Part shown: one piece after another, positions 21,619-31,360 of the stretch
How positions within the stretch are numbered: position 1 is the first letter of the stretch
Layout: each line of letters opens with the position of its first letter
Assembly: GCA_017893485.1 (NCBI GenBank)
Contig: CM030367.1
Coordinates: 84,822,853 to 84,886,852, forward strand
Length of the DNA: 64,000 bases
From: Hemerocallis citrina
Taxonomy: Eukaryota; Streptophyta; Magnoliopsida; Asparagales; Asphodelaceae
Reading direction: 5' to 3'
Made by a program: the position numbers and the translations under genes
The notes under the pieces: generated by a model
What the model saw: the letters and a program-made list of their open reading frames with translations, nothing else
What the model was told of the DNA's origin: nothing
Databases searched by the model: none

Positions 21619-23011
21619 TGTTGGATCCTATAGGCGAGGCAACAAACACTAGAGGAGGGTGAATAGTGTTAATTAAAAAAAACTGCGGAATAGATAATTT
21701 TTTCTTCGGTGCAGTCGACTTAGTTGTGAACCAGTCGACTGATATGACCAAATAAAAGCAAATACAAACAACTTTGTGCAGTCGACTTAAAGATGGGACA
21801 GGCGACTGAAGACACAGTTATTATACAACTTATACGAGACTGACCAGTCGACTGATAATGTAAGGAGTCGACTGTCCAGACAAGTTTCACAGAACTTAAA
21901 TAAACAAAAAGTAAATGCAAGATCAAGAGAAGCAATCACAGAGTACACACGATATATCCTGGTTCGGTCCTTCCGACCTACATCCAGTCCCCAAGCAACC
22001 CACTTGAGATTTCCACTATTCTTGAAAAACAAGTTTACAAAAATACCCTACGGCGTTAAGACAACAACCTTGTCTAACCCATAGTCCTTTCCCTCAACCA
22101 GAGAAAGCAGACCCACTCTACTACCAAGAGTGAAACGACCAACTCTACACCCTAGAGTCTAACTCTCCAACCGAGAGCAAAAAGAAAATAGAAAAACTTT
22201 ACAGTCAACCTATAGCCTTGTTGGTGTAATGTGTTGTAGAACGTGGCTAAACAAAGGTCGACTTCTATACTCAGTCCAGAACAAAATCCGATGTTATACT
22301 GGACTGAGTGTAGAGAACCAGAATGTTGAAACTTGAAAGCTTTTTCTCTTTATCACTTAGAAGTGCTCAAGAATGCTCGGATATGTTAAAAAGTGTTGTG
22401 AGATCTTTTTCAGTGAGTTCTGAACTCTATTTATAGAGTTAGAACTCCTGGACGTTGGGAGATAGTTATATCAACTATCAACCAACGGATCTTAAAGCTT
22501 TTGAATTTGAAAAATCAATTTTGAAAATAGAAAACGGTCAAAAGCACTCGAACAGTCGACTGGGTTGCCATAATGAGTCGACTGGTCAGAGTTTGAATAA
22601 ATTTAAACAGTTTTGTACTGCCAGTCGACTGCTAGAAGCATCGGTCGACTGGTACTCAACAGTTAAATTATTTCAAACTGTTTTGACTCTTTTTGTTGTT
22701 TTTGAAAAAACACACATTATAAAATAGTGAGTGTATGTGTGTGTGACAAGGCTTTACATCATACTAAGACTCAACAAAAGTAAAATTACATTGTTTACAA
22801 AACATGACAATTTATTGACACATTTGAGCTTGAGGTCTTGAGTCTTGAGTCTTGAGTCTTGAATGAAGCTTTGACCATTGTCTTTAGCTGGAGCTTTTGT
22901 GCTTGTTCAATTGTTCAGCTGTATAGTAGTAAGTCCTTTGTGTATAGCACCTGTAAGTTTAGCATAGATACATGTACAGTGTGTTGTGATCATCAAAATC
23001 AAGAATCAACA
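21619..23011 (-). repeat. Copia-1 5' LTR
   Basis: 1393 bp, near-identical to 13246-14630. It holds eight exact AGTCGACT copies and the palindromic TATA region at 22415-22447. It is followed on the right by the AGGGG target duplication. Confidence 0.95.
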
Positions 23012-23601
23012 AGGGGGTGCCGGGGGCGACTGGCTAGCTGGGGGACACTGCATCAGAGGTCTGCACTGTGGGGAGCAGGGGCGGTGCTGTCGACCGCTGT
23101 TGTCAACGACGAGGGTGGAAGTCGAGACGGCTGTCTACGGGTGCGTCGAGGTTGCATCGCGAGGTGGTGCACTACAGAAGGGTGGCAAAGGAAGGGGTGG
23201 ACGAGAGGGATGGAGAGGGGTCGGGGACCGGGAGCAGGAGACGATCGAAAGAGGGATGGAGAGAGAGCGGAAGGTGAAGAGGCGGCTAAAAGGGTAGAAG
23301 GTGAACAGGCTCAAGGTGTGAGGGTGAATATATATACAGGGTTGGTTTAGGGTTAGGTTTTAGGGTATTACTGATGGGGTTTCTGGTTGGGGAAAACATG
23401 GGTTTCGGGTCTGCATGGTGGATAGGTTAGACTAACGGGTATGGGTAGTTTTAGGAAAATGGGCAGTTTAATTCAATGAGTTTAAAACGGGTTATAGGGT
23501 ATAAAATGGATAATGGGTAATCCAATAAGATAATAGGGGAAAATATATATATAAATAAAAATAGGATATAGGGTTTATAAATGCATATTGGGTTTTATAG
23601 A

Positions 23602-23650
<49 letters not shown>

Positions 23651-24073
23651 TTAATGTTAAAAAAATAACAGTAATAATAATAATAAGAATTGTATTTCAA
23701 TATAAAAATCATAGAAATAGTTACAAATAAAATTATTGATCAAAAACATATTTTAATAGAAGATCCAATAGTACGATTTGACAAAAGAAATTGTAAGCAG
23801 TAAAAATAATTTACGAAAATTTTAAATACACGGAAAATACATATATACGGGAAACAGGGGTTACAATTAGAATTATTTAATTCTAAGAATAATTTAATTG
23901 GAGATTCAATTTTATAGTCAAAACTTATAATTTAACTTATCTAAATAAATATTTGATCTTAGCACATAGCCAAAATAATTATTCAAACTTGTATTTAATT
24001 AAAAAATGGTTAACGCAGTTTTGAATTTTAGCACTTAGCAACAACAAATAATTAGAATATATTTTCTTTAATT
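23012..24073 (-). repeat. Repeat E, right segment, with candidate TATA region
   Basis: GC-rich from 23012 to about 23320, contiguous with 12640-13245 before the Copia-1 insertion. A TATATATA run at about 23326-23336 read on the minus strand could be the LTR promoter. The rest is AT-rich with a long (AAT)n run. No coding frame of known type is seen. Confidence 0.35.
23602..23650. repeat. (AAT)n microsatellite
   Basis: About 16 uninterrupted AAT triplets. Confidence 0.95.
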
Positions 24074-24253
24074 TCATATCCGATCTAGTCCAATCATAAT
24101 TGGATCTAGTCCAAACAACGTCCTCACTGCCTGCACTATCTCCAACAATTTCATCAACATCTCTTGTTGTGCTTGCATCTTCCAACTGTTAAATTCAGAA
24201 CTATCAAACTTATATAGTTTCAGAATCTTGTACGCCTAATCAAGTTTTTCCAT
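24074..24253 (-). pseudogene. Copia-type gag N-terminal fragment (older element, Copia-2)
   Basis: From an ATG at 24253 the minus strand reads MEKLD, a stop, then YKFDSSEFNSWKMQAQQEML. The KFD..FN.WKMQ pattern is the start of many copia gag proteins. The frame fails after about 55 codons. On the minus strand it lies downstream of a degraded PBS-like TTTGGTACAGCG (about 24470-24482), as expected of a 5' leader. Confidence 0.45.
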
Positions 24254-24581
24254 CTTAAAGGAATAAGCTTGAATTCGAAAATCTAGAGGGTTTACTCTGA
24301 AGAATTATTACTAGCATAATTTCAGTAAAAGAAAAGGGTTTTCTGTAAAACTACGTAATAAACAATAAACAAAAATTTAAATCAAATAAAAAATCACAGA
24401 TATTAACGTTTAGAGTGGACCGTATCTTGATGAAAGCAGAGTTGTGGAGGGTTGGATTTGATTTGGAAATACGCTGTACCAAATCCCGTGCTCCACCCAA
24501 ACACAAAACAGCAGATAATGATCCAATCAAAAGCAATCAAAAGCCACAGTCAAACAAGTGGAATCTGAGTTGAGTGGGATC
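24254..24581 (-). other. Leader and LTR edge of Copia-2
   Basis: Holds a degraded PBS-like sequence near 24470-24482 and, to its right, sequence contiguous with 60083-60619 before LTR-D inserted (TSD GGATC at 24577-24581). No gene is present. Confidence 0.4.
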
Positions 24582-25261
24582 TATAACACCCCACAAAATT
24601 GATTAATGAAAATTTTGCCCTCGTGTGTTACACACGTGTATTTTGTACTGTTACGAACAACATTCGTAACATATTTTTATATAAATGTCATACGTATCTT
24701 ATATTCTGATTATTTATATGTGTTCCATTTTCTCAAAACTCATTTCAGTCCTATTTTTAGCCAACTCAAACAGTTATTTTAATCCTTGTGGTTTACGTGA
24801 ATTGCGTGTATTTTCAATACACGTGTCAATTACGTAAATTTCACCGTTACGTGAAATATCTGTAACATTATTAAATATACATGTTTTGTATTTCGATTGT
24901 TTTTCATTCTCTCAAACTAACTTTTAAATATTTAGCACGTGCATCACACATTAAATTTTTATGTGCATTTCTATTTATAATTTTTTTTAAAATTCATGCA
25001 CATTTCTTTCTCATTTTATTTGTCACCTTGTGTTATTTTTATTTGTTTATAAAAACCCATAGGCCTAAAGTCTCTTTTCAAGTCCATTAGAAATTCATTA
25101 AAAAGAAGAAGCTCATTAATTTATTCTACTTTTAAATCCTACACTTGTCATGTAACAAACTTATACAACCAAATAAATAACAATTAATCAAATGAATGAG
25201 GGTGTGTGCACGTGCACAAAAGTGCACAGGAGGGAAATTGAAGAGGTTGGCCGGCCACAAG
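24582..25261 (+). repeat. LTR-D solo LTR, segment 1 of 4
   Basis: Begins TATAACACCCC (a decayed TGTAACACCC start), preceded by GGATC at 24577-24581. The same GGATC follows the far end at 60078-60082. It aligns in order with the first ~680 bp of the Tekay-type LTRs, including the GTGTGTGCACGTGCAC block. It is interrupted at 25261 by the compound chromovirus. Confidence 0.8.
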
Positions 25262-26739
25262 TGTAATATCTTGAATTTTCATTTAATGAGAAATGTTGAT
25301 TTTTATGTGTTGTGCCGTAAAAATTTTGTGTGCATATTTTCTTATCAAATTATCTTTTATAACATGGACAGTTATTTCTTTCTTTCTCTTTATTTTTCTG
25401 AAAAGCCTATTTTATAAAGCCTAAACTTGTTTTCTTATTTTTTAAGCCCACCCTAATAAATTAAATATTTTATTAAATAGCTCATGAGCCTAAAACCCAC
25501 TATTTTTGAAACCCATAACTTAATTAATCTTTTAATTGTCACAACTTGTCATGTAGACACAATTAGTGGACAATTGACTAATTAAATTTGTACAACTTTT
25601 AATAGAGGGTACTAGAAGGGACACGTGCACACACTAGAGTGTGCAATGCACACACTAGAGGTGGCCGGTTTTGAGCAAAGAGAGGGGGAGAGTGGATGGA
25701 GTTGAGGGGAGTGATTATGTGATCATAGAAGTTACTACAACTTCCCAATTTATCTTGGTCCTTAATCTCTAACTCCTTGATTGAATCCTAGCGTTCTATT
25801 CTCATCCTAAATATGTATAAATACCCTTAGCTATTCTTCTCATTAGTGCACTAAACTTTTATTAAAAGAAAAGATAAGAGAGGGAAAAGATTGAGTAGAA
25901 ATACTGAGTAAAAGATTAGAGGGTGAAACTTTTGTGTGTGTTCCAACAAGAGGAGGCCGGCCAACTATCCAAGGAAGCAAGGAGTTCGGGTTCCATCAAA
26001 CACAAGGAGGAGGAGACAATTCGCTCCACAATCTAGGAGGAGAAGGCCACTTTTCTTGCATTCTAGGAGCTTTCAATTCGTTTTCTCCAATAGGTGGGTG
26101 TTTCTCATGATTCTAGGTATAGATGCCATGCTAGGGATGTTTGATAAAATAGTTGAAAAGAAATTGATAAATTGTAGTCCCATGGTTGGTTGATTAGAGA
26201 TAAAATAGTAGTTTATAGAATGATTGTTAAGATGATAGTTAATGGATAAAGATGCGAAATTGAAATGCTAGAATCTATCTTATCATCATGCTTTATGTTT
26301 ACAAATTGTGCTATGAGAAACAAATTTGTACTTATGAGACACAAATTGACTAAATGCATCTTGTAGAATTAGAACAACTCAATTGTAGAGAACAAGATCT
26401 AGTGCTCTAATCATGGTAATCGGTTAATAAAGTATTAAATAGAGACATAAAGTGAATTTTGGGAAACTAGATTTATAAATTATGTAGAAATGGAAAGTGT
26501 TCTCAGTGTCGAAATTATGGACATAAAACACAAAAAATGACTCAAATATATGTTTTTATAAAACAAATAATGGCTATAAGAATACTGGTTTGCTGTATTT
26601 TCATATAATTTACATTCTGAAATTTTGAGTTCAAAAAGAGAAGAAAAGAATTAAAAACGTTTTTGAAAATTTTGAAAACTAGTAATGAACAGAAAATCGG
26701 ATCAAAAGGATTCTAATTCACTTTGAAACGATAGTCACT

Positions 26740-26830
26740 TAGACCAGTTGGTCAGGTTGGTCTCAGTCGCTACAGTAGCGAGGGGGCTTGGCCTCTGGTC
26801 TCGGGTTCGATCCTGAGTAGGGGTACCTTG
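26740..26830 (+). other. tRNA-like Pol III box unit 1 in LTR G1
   Basis: A-box-like TAGACCAGTTGGT (26740-26752) is followed about 50 bp later by a perfect B box GGGTTCGATCC (26803-26813) and a T run. Between them TCGCTACAGTAGCGA can form a hairpin. The cloverleaf is imperfect, so this is not a tRNA gene. Confidence 0.55.
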
Positions 26831-26914
26831 TTTTTATTTTGAAAAAAAAAAAAAAAAAACCCAAATTGCCGAGACTGAATATAAAAGAATTAAAACCCAT
26901 TCTCTATCGCTCTA

Positions 26915-27015
26915 GCGGGTTGGCGCAGTGGTCTTGGGCGCTGACTTTGGGGCACTGGTTGTGGGTTCGAGGCCGGGTGTGGGCTTTGACTTTAAAAAAT
27001 ATATATTTTTTAAAA
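26915..27015 (+). other. tRNA-like Pol III box unit 2 in LTR G1
   Basis: A-box-like TTGGCGCAGTGGT (26920-26932) and B box GGTTCGAGGCC (26964-26974), followed by a T run near 27005. The pair of units is conserved in two other LTRs of this window. Confidence 0.55.
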
Positions 27016-28615
27016 GTGTATTAATGAAATTGGGTTATAAAAAGAATGAGTTATAAATTGGGGAAAAAATGTGGGAAATTACTTTAAATTATTTAGTCTT
27101 CATGAAATAAATTTATATGACTTTTGATAAAAAGTAACAGAGAATTTGAGACTAAATTTCAAGAATGAACTTGTGTTTAATTATTAAATTAAATTGTCAC
27201 TTTTGATGACAGAAAAAAAAATGGATTATTTTGGGAGTTTAAAATGAGATTTTTGTAAAGATAAAATTTAGTATGAATTTGTAAAATCAAATGAAATTGT
27301 GATTGTGAATTTGGTATTGATAAATAGAGATTAAGAGCATTATGTGGGAGATATGAACTATTAATTGTGATATGTTAGAAGGATTGAATTAAATTGTTTA
27401 TGCATGATATTGTGTATGAAATTGAATTAATTGACATGATGAGTTATGAAGAAATGCGAATATGAATACATGAATACTATGAACATGAAATGTGAATTAT
27501 GATTGATCATGAAAAGGCTTTATGAGTATGAAAACTCGACGTTATTATTATTAGTGAAATTAAAAACTAGGGTGTAGCTAAGCCTCATGCCGACAAATGA
27601 AAGAAATATTGAGATGGTATATGAAATGAAAAGACCAAGTTTGGGTCAACGTGAAATAAATGAATAAGACCGGTATAGTGGGAGTACTAACACTAAGGAA
27701 TCGATTTTGTTCATGATTCAATTAATTTAAGGACTAGTTATATAGTGAAGATGTGATGAAAGTAAGAGAGAAACATTGAGTATGAGGGCCATTGGATTGG
27801 CGGCATGAGATTATCCACAGAATGTCCCATGATGAGTCATGAGTAGGACGTCGATACTGCTCCAAAGTACCGTCCCGGTGGCGATGCTTGTGGGGGTATT
27901 TGGCGACTGCGGGTGATGTCATGTCTATGGTAGGAGGTGAATTACCACAGGATGCCTACATGATGAGTCTTGTGTCAGTGCATTGGGATTCTCTCCAGAG
28001 TGCCTAGACATGAGTTTGTAGTGCGTAGAACATCTAGGATACTTACTGTAGTTACAAAAGTAGATTAAGTCATAACGGGGGATTGAACCCTACAAGATGA
28101 AGAACGATTAAGGGCTTGCCCTCAGACCTATGAAGTATGGGATGCATAGAATCTGAACATGTGCGCATTAGTGTCATATAACATAAATAATTGCATTAAG
28201 GACTAAGTGCACATTCACAACACGACATCAATAGGATAGTCCCTTTTGCTTTGTTTGGGAACAAGTTTGTGATTGTTTAAATTTTGAGAATCGTTATACT
28301 GTTTCCGGCATAGAGAGGATGGCCGTATATAATATTTCGTCAGTTGAATGAACTGACGTGCCCACAGTTCTTATGCAGGATAAAAGTACATGAAAAAGAC
28401 TAACGAGGAATTGATGCTTAAATATTATTCAAGTGTTATTGTATTTCATTCATATAATAATTGTAACATTGCTTCCGCTATTTTTAAGGTTTAAATGTAA
28501 ATGTAACTTTGATGTAAAGTAAAGTTTTATTTTCTTGTAAAATTGTACGAAGTGAAGTGAAAAGATATTGTGGAACTCGAATTCAGTTGTATTTGGAATT
28601 TAGGGTGTTACAGAG

Positions 28616-28627
28616 TGGTATCAGAGC
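28616..28627 (+). other. Chromovirus primer binding site, interior 1
   Basis: TGGTATCAGAGC three bases after the LTR end; complementary to initiator-Met tRNA. Confidence 0.92.
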
Positions 28628-28764
28628 CACCCTTCGAAGTAGTACAAATTTATAAGGAACGGCACCCTAGAAGTGGAAATTAGAGCGTGTGTTGAGTCTA
28701 GAGATTTAAATGTAAGTCACTTACATTTGTGTTGCTCTATGATTCTTCTTCTCATTTCTTTAAG

Positions 28765-29148
28765 ATGGCGGACCACTTCGACCTAACCGGCGGTGACGAT
28801 TGGCACATAATTGAAGAGGATTACTACCCCAGGCAAGCTGATTCAGACGAAAAGGATCCTGAAGAATTTGAAGAGAAATGGCCTGAGTCTAGAGAGATCA
28901 CTCCACCTCCGGATTCATCTGATGATTCCTCCGATGAGGAAGAACCAGTTCCGAGTAGTCTCTTTGTGTCTCTTCAGAGGCAGGTAGAGATTCAGAGGGA
29001 GAGAGCAGAGCTATTGCAGGCATAGTGTGCGAAGTGCAAGTAGAGCATCGCAACTCTCAGTCATCGTGTTTGGGAACTCGAGAAGAGGAAAAACATGTAC
29101 GATGTACTGAAGGAAGAGGTGGCAGAACTCCGGAAAGAGCTTCGATAA
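28765..29148 (+). pseudogene. ORF0 upstream of gag, interior 1 (broken)
   Basis: The frame starts MADHFDLTGGDDWHIIEEDY, is strongly acidic, then has ITPPPDSSDDSSDEEE and a coiled-coil segment SLQRQVEIQRERAELLQ. TAG codons at about 29023 and 29041 and a final TAA at 29146 interrupt or end it. It is a separate ORF lying before gag and matches 34645-35052. I know no function. In plant Ogre elements an extra ORF also precedes gag, but in a different lineage. Confidence 0.6.
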
Positions 29149-29316
29149 GCCAAGAGAAACTGTAGAAACTAGATTGTTCTATCTTCTTACTGCTTTCGTT
29201 TGATGTCAGAAATATTTTAAATTCGAATGTATAAAGTTTGAAATTCAATGAAATGACAAGTTGATTTAAAATTCATGTTCTATACTTCAAATTTAATGGA
29301 TCTTTTGCATTAGAAT

Positions 29317-30326
29317 ATGGCTAGAAGAGGAGCTTGAAATGGACAAGGTCTGGACTTGGAAACGGAACTAGCGAAGGTCTATCAGACACTCAATGCCTTT
29401 GCCATGAATCAGAATCAAGGAAGGGTGCCTGCGAATCCAATACCCGAAGCAATCAAACTCGTGGAATCTTTCAAGCGGATGAAACCACCAGTGTTTGAGG
29501 GGAAGTCAGACCTTGACACGGCTGACAATTGGATCCGACAGGTGAGACTATCTTCGAAGTCTTGGAGACTCCGGAGGGCAGCAAGGTGAAGCTGGCTGCG
29601 TTGCAGTTCGAGAAGGATGCGGTTGTTTGGTGGCAGTCAATGAAACGGACGATAGGAAATGTTGTTCTTGGCTGGGAGGAATTCTTGGACGAGTTCCGAA
29701 GTCATTATTTTCCATCGGACATCCAGGAGAAGAAGGCCATGGAATTTCTGGCGCTGCAGTAGGGCGGCATGTCGGTTAGGGAGTATGAGACAAGATTCAC
29801 TCAGCTCTCTAAGTATGCACCCGAACTGGTGATGGATGAGGCGAAGAAGGCTCAAAAGTTTGAGCATGGATTGAGGCCAAGTCTGAGATCCAGGATGATA
29901 CCCTTCAGTATCAGGAGGTTTGACATGCTAGTCAAACGAACGGCAGCCACGCAGGTGGACATGGAGCATTTCCATGCTGTTCAGAATCAGTGGAACAACT
30001 GGAATGTAGGGAAGAGGCCCGCTATTTCTAGCAATTTCAGGGGACAGCCACCGGCTCAAAGGTTCAAACCGACAGGGGCAAACGCTGTTAACGTGGCTGG
30101 AAGACCCGGAAATGATTTTGTGAGACCTCCTATGGTGACTTGCTTCAACTGTGGTGAGACGGGACATTAGAAATCTCAATGCCCCAAGTCCCAGAGTGTC
30201 AACCGTAGTGGACCAATGCAGCAAGTTGGGAAGAAGCCGTACCAGTAGGGGCGAGTATTTGCCTTAACTGAAGCTGACGCTGATGAGGTGGATCACGTCA
30301 TCACTGGTACGAGTGAGGGTGTTTAG
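29317..30326 (+). pseudogene. Chromovirus gag, interior 1 (stops and one frameshift)
   Basis: Starts MARRGA; the next codon in interior 2 is CGA but here is TGA (29335). It continues through ETELAKVYQTLNAFAMNQNQ, a retrotransposon gag core (EEFLDEFRSHYFPSDIQEKK), and the knuckle CFNCGETGH at about 30141. One base is missing near 29541 relative to interior 2. C-to-T stops include 29760 and 30246. The unspliced frame ends at TAG 30324-30326, a few codons past a candidate splice donor. Confidence 0.82.
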
Positions 30327-30399
30327 GAGTGTTTTTCTGTTGTCTCTTTTTCCGCTTATTTAGTAAACTGTTTTTTAACGAGTCTGTGTTATGTAACAG
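30307..30399 (+). other. Putative intron at the gag-protease junction, interior 1
   Basis: Donor ACTG|GTACGAG, acceptor TTATGTAACAG, 93 bp, T-rich. The junction has the same exon edges as in interior 2 (36188-36282). Confidence 0.6.
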
Positions 30400-31360
30400 A
30401 AGAAATTTATTTGAATGGAAAGAAAGCTGTTGTTTTGTTCGATACTGGGTCCTCTCATACTTTTATATCACCTAAGTTTGCTAAAGTTCTGGGAGTTGAA
30501 CCGAACATATTTCTAGGTAAGGTCTTAGCAATAGCTACTCCGTCAGGGGAGACTTTAACCACTGATCGGTACTATGCGGACTGTGAGATCGTGATTGGGG
30601 ATAGAATTTTTTGGGATTGATCTGATAGAGCTGAATGTCTTAGGAGTCGATGTTATCATTGGCATTAATTGGATGTCGGTGTACAGGGTGAGCATCGAGT
30701 GCAAGACCAAGGTAGTAAAAGCGAAGGCTCCAGGTGGACCGGAAGTCACTTTCCAAGGAAAGAGGAGATGTTCAGATTTGGTGGCTGCTATCAGCCAAAA
30801 GAAAGGGATTCCTGTAGAGGTGTAGCAAATTCCAGTGGTTCGGGACTATCCGACTGTGTTCTTGGATGATTTTCTTGGGTTACCTCCGCAACATGATGTA
30901 GAGTTCAGCATCACTATTCAACTGGGGAGTGCACCCATTTCCAAGGCACCGTATAGGATGGTGCCTGTGGAACAGGATGAGATCAAACGGCAGATAGAGG
31001 AACTGTTGGAGAAGGGCTTTATTCAACCGAGTGTGTCGCCTTGGGGAGCACCGGTGCTATTGGTAAAGAAGAAGGATGGTTCGATAAGGATGTGTATCGA
31101 TTATCGAGAGCTGAATAAGGTCACTCTTTAGAATAAGTATCCTATTCTTCGAATTGATGACTTGTTTGATCGTCTACAAAGAGCTGCTATTTTCTCCAAA
31201 ATAGATCTTCGATCAGGATATCATCAAGTTCGAGTGAAAGCTGAGGATGTGCACAAGACTGCATTTAGAACTCGACATGGGCATTACAAATTCTTAGTTA
31301 TGCCATTTGGAGTGACGAATGCACCTGCAATCTACATGGACATGATGAACAGAGTTCTAA
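30400..31360 (+). pseudogene. Chromovirus protease and partial RT, interior 1 (truncated)
   Basis: Protease begins LNGKKAVVLFDTGSSHTFIS, containing the D-T-G active site. RT follows with [35 protein letters not shown] and [18 protein letters not shown], which includes the first catalytic Asp. It stops at MNRVLM, where LTR G2 begins at 31361, before the YxDD box. In-frame TAGs at 30823 and 31129 stand where interior 2 has CAG. Confidence 0.85.

Larger units (their letters stand above)
13246..23011 (-). mobile_element. Complete Ty1/copia retrotransposon (Copia-1), minus strand
   Basis: Two nearly identical LTRs begin TGTTG and end CAACA, and the whole is flanked by the 5-bp duplication AGGGG (13241-13245 and 23012-23016). 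Order on the minus strand is 5' LTR, PBS, gag, a coiled-coil linker, protease, pre-integrase knuckle, integrase, RT, RNase H, an extra ORF, PPT and 3' LTR, which is the Ty1/copia order. The extra 3' ORF and long gag linker recall the SIRE/Maximus lineage, an assignment made without a tree. By eye the LTRs differ at about twenty positions plus a few indels, so the insertion is fairly recent. gag, pol and the extra ORF all carry stops or shifts. The element holds about 31 exact AGTCGACT palindromes. Confidence 0.95.
25262..28612 (+). repeat. Chromovirus outer 5' LTR (G1)
   Basis: 3351 bp, start TGTAATATC, end GGGTGTTACA. TATA box TATAAATAC at about 25817. Two tRNA-like units lie at 26740-26813 and 26920-26974, and a conserved GTATGGGATGCAT block at about 28133. 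Confidence 0.92.

Noticed and set aside
22859..23350. 163-codon plus-strand ORF at the edge of Copia-1
   Set aside because: It spans the LTR border and GC-rich flank, has no family, and the neighbouring frames are equally open because of base composition.
26740..26974. Possible true tRNA genes
   Set aside because: The A and B boxes are good, but acceptor and T stems do not pair well and no anticodon arm can be built with confidence, so they were kept only as tRNA-like units.
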